37,467 nt of DNA from the NCBI RefSeq assembly GCF_014836845.1, contig NZ_JACSQA010000033.1, forward strand, positions 1 through 37,467, read 5' to 3'. This stretch comes from Ureibacillus galli. Its GTDB lineage: Bacteria > Bacillota > Bacilli > Bacillales_A > Planococcaceae. Position 1 is the first letter of the stretch. The number at the start of each line of letters is the position of its first letter. The notes beneath the pieces were generated by a model. It did no database searches. It saw nothing but the letters and a program-made list of their open reading frames with translations, and was not told where the DNA came from. Positions 1 to 8,172 of the stretch are shown piece by piece. The translations under genes were made by a program, and so were the position numbers.

Positions 1-26
1 TCGAAACCTTTAGAAACATTGATATA

Positions 27-1859
27 TCACTTTTTATTATTGTCATCCATTTTCAATACAGCCATAAACGCTTCTTGAGGAACTTCTACAGAACCTACTT
101 GTTTCATACGTTTTTTACCTTCTTTTTGTTTATCAAGAAGTTTACGTTTACGTGAAATATCCCCACCATAACATTTTGCAAGAACGTTTTTACGCATCGC
201 TTTAATTGTAGAGCGGGCAATAATTTTTTGACCGATGGCAGCTTGTACAGGTACTTCAAATTGTTGACGTGGAATTAATTCTTTTAATTTTTCAACAATC
301 ACTTTCCCACGCTCATATGCAAAGTCACGGTGTACGATGAAACTTAACGCATCCACTTGTTCGCTATTTAGAAGAATATCCATTTTTACTAACTTCGAAG
401 GTTTATATCCTATCAGTTCATAGTCGAAGGAAGCATAACCCTTTGTATTTGATTTTAAATAATCAAAGAAGTCATAAACAATTTCAGATAATGGAATTTC
501 ATATTGAATACTTACACGCGTTGTATCAAGATAATCCATCCCGATAAATGTTCCGCGCTTCATTTGGCATAATTCCATCACAGCCCCTACGTAATCATTT
601 GGGACCATAATCGTTGCCTTAACATATGGTTCTTCCACGTGATCAATTTTTTGCGGATCTGGCATCATTGAAGGGTTGTCCACTTTGACAGAACTACCAT
701 CTGTTAAAGTAACATCATAAATAACAGAAGGAGCTGTTGTAATAAGATCAATGTTAAATTCCCGTTCCAGTCTTTCTTGGACAATTTCCATATGCAATAG
801 CCCTAAGAAACCACAACGGAAACCAAAACCTAAAGCTTGGGAAGTTTCTGGTTCGAATTGTAATGCCGAGTCATTTAACTCTAATTTTTCAAGGGCCTCA
901 CGTAAATCATTGTATTTCGCAGTATCAATCGGATAAAGACCACAATACACCATAGGGTTTAATTTACGATAACCTGGTAGCGGTTCACTAGCGGGATTTG
1001 TTACAGAAGTAATCGTATCCCCTACTCTTGTATCTCCGACCGATTTAATCGAAGCTGTTAAATAACCTACATCACCAACTGTTAATTCTGCAACCGGCGT
1101 AATTTTCGGAGTATGTACACCTACCTCAACAACTTCAAATTCGGCTCCTGTTGCCATCATACGGATTTTATCTCCAGGTTTGACTGTTCCATTCACAATC
1201 CGAATAGAGGTCACTACGCCTTTGTAAGCATCATATAATGAGTCGAAAATTAAAGCTTGTAATGGTGCGTCTGGATCTCCTGTAGGTGCAGGAACTTTTT
1301 CAACGATTTGCTCTAACAGGTCATCGATCCCTATTCCAGCTTTCGCGGATGCCAATACTGCTTCAGAAGCATCAAGTCCGATTACATCCTCAACTTCTCC
1401 CCGTACGCGCTCAGGGTCTGCTGCAGGTAAGTCGATTTTATTAATGACCGGAAGTATTTCAAGATCATTATCTAAAGCTAAATAGACGTTTGCTAAAGTT
1501 TGCGCTTCAATACCTTGTGCAGCATCGACAACTAAAATTGCACCTTCACACGCAGCAAGACTGCGGGAAACTTCATAAGTGAAATCGACGTGTCCTGGCG
1601 TATCAATTAGATGGAAAGTATACGTTTCTCCATTCTTTGCTAAATATTTTAATTGGACCGCATTTAATTTAATCGTAATACCTCTTTCACGTTCTAAATC
1701 CATTGAATCCAATAGCTGGGCCTTCATTTCGCGGGCTGTTAATGCTTTTGTTTTTTCTAAAATTCGGTCCGCTAATGTAGATTTTCCGTGATCGATATGG
1801 GCAATGATTGAAAAATTTCGTATGTTTTCTTGTCGTTTTAAACGTTCTTCTCGATTCAT
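27..1859 (-). CDS. lepA: Elongation factor 4 (LepA), ribosome back-translocating GTPase
   Basis: Translational GTPase that binds the ribosome and is thought to back-translocate or remodel stalled complexes; cytoplasmic or membrane-associated. The 610-residue product is normal for LepA. GTPase motifs are visible: AHIDHGKS (residues 20-27), [14 protein letters not shown] and NKIDLP. The LepA-specific C-terminus with GGDISRKRK follows. The frame is open 22 codons further upstream, but the ATG at 1859 is chosen because AGGAGTGA precedes it and [10 protein letters not shown] matches the family's usual N-terminus. In B. subtilis hemN follows lepA; here that would be outside the window. The yqxA gene found between spoIIP and lepA in B. 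subtilis is absent. Confidence 0.97.
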   Translation of the reverse strand: MNREERLKRQENIRNFSIIAHIDHGKSTLADRILEKTKALTAREMKAQLLDSMDLERERGITIKLNAVQLKYLAKNGETYTFHLIDTPGHVDFTYEVSRSLAACEGAILVVDAAQGIEAQTLANVYLALDNDLEILPVINKIDLPAADPERVRGEVEDVIGLDASEAVLASAKAGIGIDDLLEQIVEKVPAPTGDPDAPLQALIFDSLYDAYKGVVTSIRIVNGTVKPGDKIRMMATGAEFEVVEVGVHTPKITPVAELTVGDVGYLTASIKSVGDTRVGDTITSVTNPASEPLPGYRKLNPMVYCGLYPIDTAKYNDLREALEKLELNDSALQFEPETSQALGFGFRCGFLGLLHMEIVQERLEREFNIDLITTAPSVIYDVTLTDGSSVKVDNPSMMPDPQKIDHVEEPYVKATIMVPNDYVGAVMELCQMKRGTFIGMDYLDTTRVSIQYEIPLSEIVYDFFDYLKSNTKGYASFDYELIGYKPSKLVKMDILLNSEQVDALSFIVHRDFAYERGKVIVEKLKELIPRQQFEVPVQAAIGQKIIARSTIKAMRKNVLAKCYGGDISRKRKLLDKQKEGKKRMKQVGSVEVPQEAFMAVLKMDDNNKK

Positions 1860-2157
1860 GTCGTGTTCACTCCTAATCAAATACGCCTCCCGCGTATATT
1901 CTGCCATTGAATGCAGAATGGTCAAAGATTCATTTCGTACTGAGAAAGTACCTGTTACGAATCTTAGACAAACGCTGGAGGCTTTAACCTTTATCAGTAT
2001 GGATCATACTGAAAGATTGGTAACCCGCTTGAGATTACCTATATTTACAATTCCTTCGAAAAAAGGCTAAACTAACTTGAATTATAGCAGTGACACAACA
2101 ACTTTAGCAATCATGTAGTGAGAAAAAACGTAATTATCATTCTTCACCATTGTTAAA
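1860..2157 (-). promoter_or_regulatory. lepA leader and spoIIP-lepA spacer with three inverted repeats
   Basis: This 298-bp gap has no convincing gene. It holds a perfect 7-bp inverted repeat, CAGTATG at 1995-2001 and CATACTG at 2005-2011 with a 3-nt spacer. A second has arms ATTCTGC at 1898-1904 and GCAGAAT at 1913-1919. A small one, TACGC/GCGTA, lies at 1882-1896, close to the lepA ribosome binding site. None is followed by a T-run on the minus strand, so they do not look like intrinsic terminators. I could not name a riboswitch class or a clear promoter. Confidence 0.35.
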
Positions 2158-3021
2158 CTAAACACTTTCATCTTGTTTTACAAAGGATTTCGCAATTGCT
2201 TGAGCAAGAACAGCAACAGTACGATAGACTTCATCTTCCGTATTATCAATTCCACCAATTTCAATTAATAAAAGATTTTCAGCTAAATCTTGATTGTATA
2301 CTCCATCTACCCCTGAGCCGGACTTCTTAATTGTTCCTCTCGAAATATTTGGAACAATTTGATTCATCGTCTGACTTAAAGTATTAGCGTATGATAAATT
2401 TGTTTTGTAATTCGGATTTTCCGCACCGATTACAAAGGCAATCTTTGCATAGCCAACTTTATTATAGGTAATGGTCGATTTGTCATGGGCTGTTGCATCA
2501 CGATGAATATCTAAAATAAGGTCATACTGCGATTTTTCAAGTTCCTTACTAATGTAAGGTCGTACCGTATCATAGGCGGAAGAAAATGCTGAACCATTTT
2601 TCTTCATGACAGACATCACATCTACATCAAGGGTTTTAGCATTTAAACCGTTTAATTTAAAATAATCTTCCATCACCTTTGACATAGAAAATAAATTACT
2701 TTTGTCATCATAAACGGCGACAGTACCTTTTTCATTTTCCACAAACGGCTTATAAGTTTCGTGAGAATGCGTAAACACAAACAATACATCATAAGGATCA
2801 ACTGACAATGAGACATCTGTAGCGGTTACTTCTGTTGCTGTTACTCCTTCAGAACTTACTTCCGATGAGTTAACTTCCGTTGATGCATAGACTACTTTCT
2901 TTTCTTCAGCTAAAGAAGGATCGTATTTTTCGTTGTTGGGAAAAGGCAATAGTCCTGTAATAATTGGCAACATAAAAAAGAAGACTAGAAAAACTGATAG
3001 TACTTTTAATTTTTTTAACAT
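2158..3021 (-). CDS. spoIIP: Stage II sporulation protein P, peptidoglycan amidase/endopeptidase
   Basis: SpoIIP acts with SpoIID and SpoIIM at the engulfing membrane, where it cleaves stem peptides and crosslinks of septal peptidoglycan. The product begins with a membrane anchor (about residues 5-25), then a Ser/Thr/Val-rich linker with repeated TATEV-like segments. The amidase domain follows, with likely zinc and catalytic residues in FTHSHET (His85, Glu88), DIHRD (His173) and LLIEIGG (Glu254). At 287 residues it is about 110 shorter than the 401-residue B. subtilis protein; the missing part lies between anchor and catalytic domain. The ATG at 3021 is chosen over a GTG six codons upstream because GGAGAGG sits 5 nt before it. 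It lies 48 bp behind gpr, as in B. subtilis. Confidence 0.9.
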   Translation of the reverse strand: MLKKLKVLSVFLVFFFMLPIITGLLPFPNNEKYDPSLAEEKKVVYASTEVNSSEVSSEGVTATEVTATDVSLSVDPYDVLFVFTHSHETYKPFVENEKGTVAVYDDKSNLFSMSKVMEDYFKLNGLNAKTLDVDVMSVMKKNGSAFSSAYDTVRPYISKELEKSQYDLILDIHRDATAHDKSTITYNKVGYAKIAFVIGAENPNYKTNLSYANTLSQTMNQIVPNISRGTIKKSGSGVDGVYNQDLAENLLLIEIGGIDNTEDEVYRTVAVLAQAIAKSFVKQDESV

Positions 3022-3069
3022 GACATCCTCTCCTTCCACTACGATATGGAGGGAGAGGCCTTTTTAGAA

Positions 3070-4098
3070 CTATTTGATTTTATGTTCCATCCAATTAAAT
3101 AGACATTTACTAATTAAAATCGAGTATTTCGTTATCCAAACATCTACTTCTTTAGGGGTTACAATTAATCTTTCAGGATGTGAGGCGAATGCTTCCTCAA
3201 AAAGTTGTAATCGATCATTTGTTGACCAAGTTGACCATTCTCCAAAAATCGGTTTAATAAGGCTTAAATCGACTCGAGAATTAGATTCCGGTGTCCAAGA
3301 TGTAACGGACAATTTTCCGGATGGTTTACCCCGTTCTTCAATTTTCGCTGCGATCGAACGAAATACACTATCGATAGCATCTGCTATAATTACTGTCGCA
3401 TCGACGACTGTCGGTACACCTATGGCTGTAACAGGTACGCCCATTACTTCCTTGGATACTTCCGTACGCTGATTACCTACACCAGAACCAGGGTGAATTC
3501 CTGTGTTTGTAATTTGAATGGTTTTACATAAACGAGAGCTTCCTCTCGTTGCTAAGGCATCAATAACTAAAACTAAAGAAGGTTTTATTTTCTCCGTAAG
3601 CGCAAGGATGAAATCACTCGTTTCAAATCCGGTTTGCCCTGTAACGCCCGGTGCATACATGACAAAATGATCACTCGGATTTTCAGACTGTTCATTTTGC
3701 ATCGCATCAATCGCAAAAGGTCCAACAGCATCAGGTGTAATCGTTTTGTTTCCTAAACCAATTACAAGAACTTTACTATCTTTCGTTAATTTTATATCTT
3801 TATGGATATCATCGAGATATTTTGTAAAAGCTTTTTCTAGTTGTTCAAACCCATTATTATCATCTACTGTCAAAGTCGGAACAGAGAGTGTAATATATTT
3901 CCCTTCTTTTTTTCCGATTTGTTCTTCCCCATTTTTATCTACTAAAACTTTTGTTACTTTTACACGACCTTCATTAAACTCATCTATCGAAACACCGCTA
4001 GAATCAGCTATTTTTTCCTTTTGGTTTTTCGTCTGATGTTCAACTACTTCTTGGGATTCATCGATTAAGTCCGTTCTACTCCAATTTACTTCTATCAT
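3070..4098 (-). CDS. gpr: GPR germination protease precursor (aspartic-type endopeptidase)
   Basis: GPR is made in the forespore as a zymogen and degrades small acid-soluble spore proteins during germination. The 342-residue product carries the family blocks IGLGNKTITPDAVGP, ETSDFI, GIHPGSGVGNQR, GVPTVVDATVI and VTPKEVD. The likely autoprocessing site is RTD-LIDE, so the propeptide would be about 10 residues; the B. megaterium propeptide is 15. The ATG at 4098 is preceded by GAGGTGAT with good spacing; the longer open frame upstream runs across the rpsT leader and is not credible. It is divergent from rpsT and probably read together with spoIIP. A sigma-G promoter is expected, but I could not place one convincingly. 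Confidence 0.95.
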   Translation of the reverse strand: MIEVNWSRTDLIDESQEVVEHQTKNQKEKIADSSGVSIDEFNEGRVKVTKVLVDKNGEEQIGKKEGKYITLSVPTLTVDDNNGFEQLEKAFTKYLDDIHKDIKLTKDSKVLVIGLGNKTITPDAVGPFAIDAMQNEQSENPSDHFVMYAPGVTGQTGFETSDFILALTEKIKPSLVLVIDALATRGSSRLCKTIQITNTGIHPGSGVGNQRTEVSKEVMGVPVTAIGVPTVVDATVIIADAIDSVFRSIAAKIEERGKPSGKLSVTSWTPESNSRVDLSLIKPIFGEWSTWSTNDRLQLFEEAFASHPERLIVTPKEVDVWITKYSILISKCLFNWMEHKIK

Positions 4099-4160
4099 TT
4101 TTATCACCTCATTTTCTATGTTGGACAAACTGTCAAGTAAATATTCTTTGCATTTATCTA

Positions 4161-4189
4161 TTGCAATTATACTCGTCGTTTGGTAGAAT
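4161..4189 (+). promoter_or_regulatory. Probable sigma-A promoter of rpsT
   Basis: The -35 TTGCAA (4161-4166) and -10 TAGAAT (4184-4189) are 17 bp apart, about 75 bp before the rpsT start. The arrangement is close to the vegetative consensus; assignment is by sequence only. Confidence 0.65.
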
Positions 4190-4263
4190 GATTTTTGTTG
4201 TATTGACAAATGAAAACAGTGAGAAGATGACTCATCTCGTACCTTATTTAGGAGGTGAAAGAT

Positions 4264-4515
4264 ATGCCAAACATTAAATCTGCGATTAAACGAGTTAAAA
4301 CAGCTGAAAAAGCAAACGTTGCTAACTCTCAAGCAAAATCTGCAATGCGTACTACAATTAAAAAAGCTGAATTAGCATTAACAAACAATGCTGAAAACGC
4401 TCAAGAATTATTAGTAGCTGCTAACAAAGCTCTTGATAAAGCTGCTTCTAAAGGTCTTATCCATAAAAACGCTGCAGCTCGTAAAAAATCACGTTTAGCT
4501 AAAAAAGCTAACTAA
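4264..4515 (+). CDS. rpsT: 30S ribosomal protein bS20
   Basis: Small basic protein that binds 16S rRNA early in 30S assembly. The 83-residue product starts [18 protein letters not shown], is rich in Lys and Ala, and ends [13 protein letters not shown], all typical of bS20. A strong AGGAGGTG (4250-4257) precedes the ATG at 4264; an in-frame ATG three codons earlier overlaps that site and is rejected. It is a single-gene unit with its own promoter and terminator, divergent from gpr and convergent with the HlyD-like gene, in the B. subtilis neighbourhood. Confidence 0.97.
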   Translation: MPNIKSAIKRVKTAEKANVANSQAKSAMRTTIKKAELALTNNAENAQELLVAANKALDKAASKGLIHKNAAARKKSRLAKKAN

Positions 4516-4528
4516 TTGATGAATTATT

Positions 4529-4577
4529 AAGAGGTTTTCCAAATTCCTTTCTTTTTAGGATGTGAGGAAAACCTCTT
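4529..4577 (+). terminator. Intrinsic terminator of rpsT
   Basis: A 12-bp stem with arms at 4529-4540 and 4566-4577 (core GAGGTTTTCC / GGAAAACCTC) encloses a 25-nt loop and is followed by a short T-rich tail, 13 bp after the rpsT stop. Confidence 0.8.
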
Positions 4578-4589
4578 TTCATTGCGCAA

Positions 4590-4627
4590 AAAAACTATCC
4601 AAAAGACCCATCTCTTGGATAGTTTTT
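4590..4627 (-). terminator. Terminator of the HlyD/Yip1-like operon
   Basis: A 13-bp stem has arms at 4590-4602 and 4615-4627 (core ACTATCC / GGATAGT) with A- and T-tracts on both sides, so it can work in both directions. Its right arm overlaps the stop codon of the minus-strand HlyD-like gene. Confidence 0.75.
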
Positions 4628-5957
4628 AATATAAGAATAGATATTTGAAGTAATCTTCCCAAGTGAACGTCTTTAGTAGCTCTTTATCCGGCCATTCAGA
4701 TGGGAAAGGGAAAAAGGAATTACTAAATAATTTTCTTTTCTTATCATTTAAAATAATCGTACCGTCTTCAATGGAACTTGTAAAAACTACCGTTTCATGA
4801 TCAATAAACTCTAAATGAATAGATACTTGATTGATTTTCCCATCTTCCCCTATGATATAAACAGATTGTCCCATACTCAAATTTGAATCTTCCAACACAT
4901 TGTTCATATGAATCCACTCTTGTTTCACTCTATGGGCATTTAGTGCTTCGTGTATGATAATTTTAGCCTTTGTCATACTCGCAAATGGCTTATTAATAAT
5001 TTGTTCGTCTAAATCAATCCGTAGCTCATAGGCTGTTGGTTGTGGAAGCTTTACGACCTTTTCCATTTCTTTATACCAAGTAGTTTCTACCGCAGGGATA
5101 CTTTGTTTTTCCAATACAGTACCTAACAACTCTTCCCCTTTTTTTGTATTACCCATTACGCTATTTTCATCCATCTCTTGCTGTCCTTCTACATCTTTAC
5201 TAACAAGCAATGGGTCCAATTCTACATATTGATTTTCATTAATCTTGCGCCATTCATTTTCTGATAAATAGGTTAATAGATTTTTATCGTTAGGATATAA
5301 TACAAACGTAACAGAGCCATTTTCTTCAATAACATCACCTATAATGCCATCAACAGGACTGGCTAAAACATTAGACACAGTTAATTCAGTCATTTGTTCG
5401 TCAATGATATCGATATTTCTTTGAACTTCAGCAATACGGCTTTCCACAATAGCAATTGCTTCGATAGGAGATTCTTGCAAAATCTGAGTTTCAATTGTGA
5501 ACGTCAACTCATCATTGATTTCTTCAGTATCAAAGGTCGAAGTTGGATCATCTGAAAACTGCTCAACTTCTAATTCAGCCACAATCTCTTCTAAAGCCAT
5601 TAGCTCCTTCTCGTATGCCATTCTTTCTGCTTCCATTTTTTTCTTTTCCTTAGCAGCTTCTTCTGTTTTATAAGCGGCAATTTCTTCATCCATCAAAATC
5701 TTTTGACCTGGTTGGACGGAAATTTGGGATAAAGCTTCGGCATCTGCTGTAATATGAATTTCTTCCTTCGGAACAATCATTGCCTCTTTTTCGATATATG
5801 CTCTTTCCGTTTTAGAAACCGCACGTTCATATTCAGAAATGTAATAGGAACGACTGATATGACTATCTTCGCTAAATACGAGTCGAATATTCAGAATGAT
5901 AAAGGACAAAAAAAGACCACCTACGATTAACCACCAAATTTTCACCTTCTGCATCAT
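4626..5957 (-). CDS. HlyD/RND-type membrane fusion (adaptor) protein
   Basis: Probable adaptor that links an inner-membrane transporter to the cell exterior; the substrate is unknown. The 443-residue product has one N-terminal membrane helix (about 6-28) and a split lipoyl-like barrel-sandwich domain: first half about 66-95, second half about 194-220 with ASPVDGIIGDVIEENGSV. Between them are two charged coiled-coil stretches (about 97-132 and 160-192), and a beta-rich C-terminal part follows. This is the MFP domain order. Its start overlaps the stop of the upstream membrane gene by four bases (ATGA), so the two are translationally coupled. In B. subtilis a Yip1 protein (YknW) and an MFP (YknX) work with the ABC subunits YknYZ; no ABC gene is present here. 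Confidence 0.75.
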   Translation of the reverse strand: MMQKVKIWWLIVGGLFLSFIILNIRLVFSEDSHISRSYYISEYERAVSKTERAYIEKEAMIVPKEEIHITADAEALSQISVQPGQKILMDEEIAAYKTEEAAKEKKKMEAERMAYEKELMALEEIVAELEVEQFSDDPTSTFDTEEINDELTFTIETQILQESPIEAIAIVESRIAEVQRNIDIIDEQMTELTVSNVLASPVDGIIGDVIEENGSVTFVLYPNDKNLLTYLSENEWRKINENQYVELDPLLVSKDVEGQQEMDENSVMGNTKKGEELLGTVLEKQSIPAVETTWYKEMEKVVKLPQPTAYELRIDLDEQIINKPFASMTKAKIIIHEALNAHRVKQEWIHMNNVLEDSNLSMGQSVYIIGEDGKINQVSIHLEFIDHETVVFTSSIEDGTIILNDKKRKLFSNSFFPFPSEWPDKELLKTFTWEDYFKYLFLY

Positions 5958-6643
5958 AGACCTACCACCTTCAAAAGATAATCTTTAAGAGGTATTACAC
6001 TAATTGCTGCAGTGAGAAGGGCAAAGAAGAGTTGAACAATGATAATTTTCGTTAATAATATTCCTTTACTCTCCTCTTCCCATTTAGAAAAAAATACATA
6101 TTGAATGACAATCGTTACAATAGTAGCAACGGTTATTTGATTTAAAAAATAGATGACAAAAGAATCATCAACTAAATAAGATGTTAAAGGACCAAAGGAT
6201 AAAAAGGATAAAGGTGTCGTATATCCGACCATGAGAAACACAAAAAATAGAATTACTTTCTCTATTAAAATACTAGTAATAACGAATAATTGAATCTTTG
6301 AAATAGATCGAAAAGGTAAGTCTGTTAATACGTATAAGCAAAAGGAAATGATATAGTAATGGAAAAGGAAAAATAACATTCCCTCTATCGCTGCTCCCAA
6401 TATAGACAAATAACGACTTACCACATATTCCTCATGCAAATTTGAAGTAGAAAAATAAGTTAATCCATCTGTCCCCATACCCCAAAAATCTCTTATTATG
6501 TAAAACCCTATATAGACGAAAAATAATACAAAAAATTTCATACGATACCCTTTGATTTGATAACCTTGGTCTTGGTTATCTAATGCAAAGGCGAATTTAC
6601 TAGGATTGAATAGTGAATGCCAAAATCTAAATTGATAGTCCAT
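5954..6643 (-). CDS. Five-helix integral membrane protein, Yip1/YknW-like
   Basis: Unnamed membrane protein of 229 residues. After a hydrophilic N-terminus (about 40 residues, with NPSKFAFALDNQDQG) there are five hydrophobic segments, at roughly 40-56, 80-108, 118-142, 160-183 and 195-218. That layout resembles Yip1-domain proteins such as YknW. It is the first gene of a two-gene operon with the HlyD-like adaptor and overlaps it by four bases. The ATG at 6643 is chosen because GAAAGGA lies six bases upstream; a TTG five codons earlier overlaps that site. The family assignment rests on topology and partner, not on a signature motif, and could be wrong. Confidence 0.6.
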   Translation of the reverse strand: MDYQFRFWHSLFNPSKFAFALDNQDQGYQIKGYRMKFFVLFFVYIGFYIIRDFWGMGTDGLTYFSTSNLHEEYVVSRYLSILGAAIEGMLFFLFHYYIISFCLYVLTDLPFRSISKIQLFVITSILIEKVILFFVFLMVGYTTPLSFLSFGPLTSYLVDDSFVIYFLNQITVATIVTIVIQYVFFSKWEEESKGILLTKIIIVQLFFALLTAAISVIPLKDYLLKVVGL

Positions 6644-6771
6644 GTCTATTCCTTTCAATATAACGTTTATATTTTTTGGTTAAATTGAAACTTCATAGAT
6701 TAAATATAACAGATATTGTAAATGGAGTTAAATGGATAATCAATTATAAACTGGAAAATGCTCCTTATGGT

Positions 6772-7782
6772 TTATAAAGCTCTTAATAAAAACATTTCTA
6801 AATACCTCTCTCGGTTTCCACTAACAGATTTCAATTTCAAATCAATTTCGGATAATTTATTTAGTGCCTTTAATAACCTTTCATCACTTGGGCGATCTCG
6901 ATTTTCCAACATTAGTTTTACCCGATAAGGATGAATTTTTAATTGCTTCGAGATTTGATTTGGATGGTATCCTTTTTTCTGTAAATAATAAACGTTATTC
7001 ATTGTTCGAATATTGGACGCAAGGAGCCCAACAAGTTTAATTGGTTCCTCCTTCTGTCGTAGTAAATCATGGTAAATATGAAGAGCTTCTGCACTATTAT
7101 GGGATAAATAGGCATTTAACATTTTAAAAGCATCATGTTCCAACGTTTTCGCAACAAGTTCTTCTACTAGATGAGCGGATATTTGGTGATCCTCCCCTAA
7201 ATATAAGGATATTTTTTCAATTTCAATTTGTAGTTGAAGCATATTTGCTCCGACCATTTCAATTAATTTATCGACCGCATCATCTGTAATATTTTTTTCA
7301 AACACTTTTACTTCATTTCGAATCCAGACTGCTAAATCATTTTCTTTAGGTGTTTCCGCATGAAGCATAACACTTTTTTCTTTCATGACCTTAGTTATTT
7401 TCTTTCGTTCGTCCAACTTTTCATATGGTGCAATAAATACTGTGACACAAAAATCAGATGGATGGGCTAACCAATTCTCCAACCGTTTTATATCATGTTC
7501 TATTTTTTCTTTCCCTTTTTCCGCCGCTTTTAAAAAAGATGCATTTTTTGCAATCACTAATTTTCTTTCTGAAAAAAACGGGAAAGTATCTGCTTCATCA
7601 ATGACTAAATCAACAGGCGATTCTTCCAAATCAAATGTGATGATCTCCGCTTCTTCATTTTTATTTAAAGATTGTTTCAATCTCTTAACCGTTTCATCAA
7701 CGAAATAGGTTTCTTCTCCAAAAATACAATAAATAGGAGCGATTTGCCCATTTTGCATTTCTTTCCAAACTTTCGTAAACAT
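6772..7782 (-). CDS. holA: DNA polymerase III subunit delta (clamp-loader)
   Basis: Delta opens the beta clamp as part of the clamp-loader complex. The 336-residue product has the family N-terminus IYCIFGEETYFVDET and the beta-binding hydrophobic patch in DTFPFFSERKLVI, followed by the helical C-terminal region containing LLRQKEEPIKLVGLLASNIR. An excellent AGGAGG precedes the ATG. It corresponds to B. subtilis yqeN, next to comEC and rpsT. It appears to be a monocistronic minus-strand gene, divergent from yqzM. No clear promoter was identified in the 174-bp divergent spacer. Confidence 0.95.
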   Translation of the reverse strand: MFTKVWKEMQNGQIAPIYCIFGEETYFVDETVKRLKQSLNKNEEAEIITFDLEESPVDLVIDEADTFPFFSERKLVIAKNASFLKAAEKGKEKIEHDIKRLENWLAHPSDFCVTVFIAPYEKLDERKKITKVMKEKSVMLHAETPKENDLAVWIRNEVKVFEKNITDDAVDKLIEMVGANMLQLQIEIEKISLYLGEDHQISAHLVEELVAKTLEHDAFKMLNAYLSHNSAEALHIYHDLLRQKEEPIKLVGLLASNIRTMNNVYYLQKKGYHPNQISKQLKIHPYRVKLMLENRDRPSDERLLKALNKLSEIDLKLKSVSGNRERYLEMFLLRAL

Positions 7783-7956
7783 ATTGAAATCCTCCTAATA
7801 CTTTACCTATTATTAAGTATACACGTTTTTTATTTTCTAGCATCTATGTATAAAATGTGGCAATCAATGAAAGGTTATTAAAGAGAAAAGGTTTTATTCG
7901 ATATAGATTTTTGTATTATCTTCACTTATAATTGAGTTTGAGTAGGAGGGATAGGT

Positions 7957-8121
7957 ATGTCATCACATGATGAGAACGTTGTAACACACAATCCTTTTGA
8001 AGGCAAAAACGGCGCTTCTATGCGAAATCAAGCTATTGATGCTGGCGTTGGATTTGGTGTTTCTTTCGTATTCTTTGCACTTATGTTTATTATTGCAACA
8101 ATTATTGATGTAGCAGCATAA
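7957..8121 (+). CDS. yqzM: YqzM family small membrane protein
   Basis: A 54-residue protein. After a short polar N-terminus comes RNQAIDAGVGFGVSFVFFA, then a hydrophobic segment ending IIATIID. This matches the YqzM family (B. subtilis has NDAIDSGVGFIVSFGFFA), one membrane helix of unknown function. TAGGAGGG at 7943-7950 is a strong ribosome binding site. As in B. subtilis it lies between holA and comEC on the opposite strand, a position that has stayed fixed although its role is not known. Confidence 0.9.
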   Translation: MSSHDENVVTHNPFEGKNGASMRNQAIDAGVGFGVSFVFFALMFIIATIIDVAA

Positions 8122-8130
8122 TCGCTGAAA

Positions 8131-8169
8131 GAAAAAAGGGAGATCTCGATTTGAGATTTCCCTTTTTTC
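8131..8169. terminator. Bidirectional terminator between yqzM and comEC
   Basis: A 17-bp stem (8131-8147 / 8153-8169) with a single G-T wobble and a 5-nt loop is flanked by A6 and T6 tracts, so it can stop transcription from both convergent genes. Confidence 0.9.
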
Positions 8170-8172
8170 TTA

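Noticed and set aside
4099-4160. Sigma-G promoter for gpr (GAATAT ... CATAGAA)
   Set aside because: The spacing is about 20 bp and the -10 would sit on the ribosome binding site.
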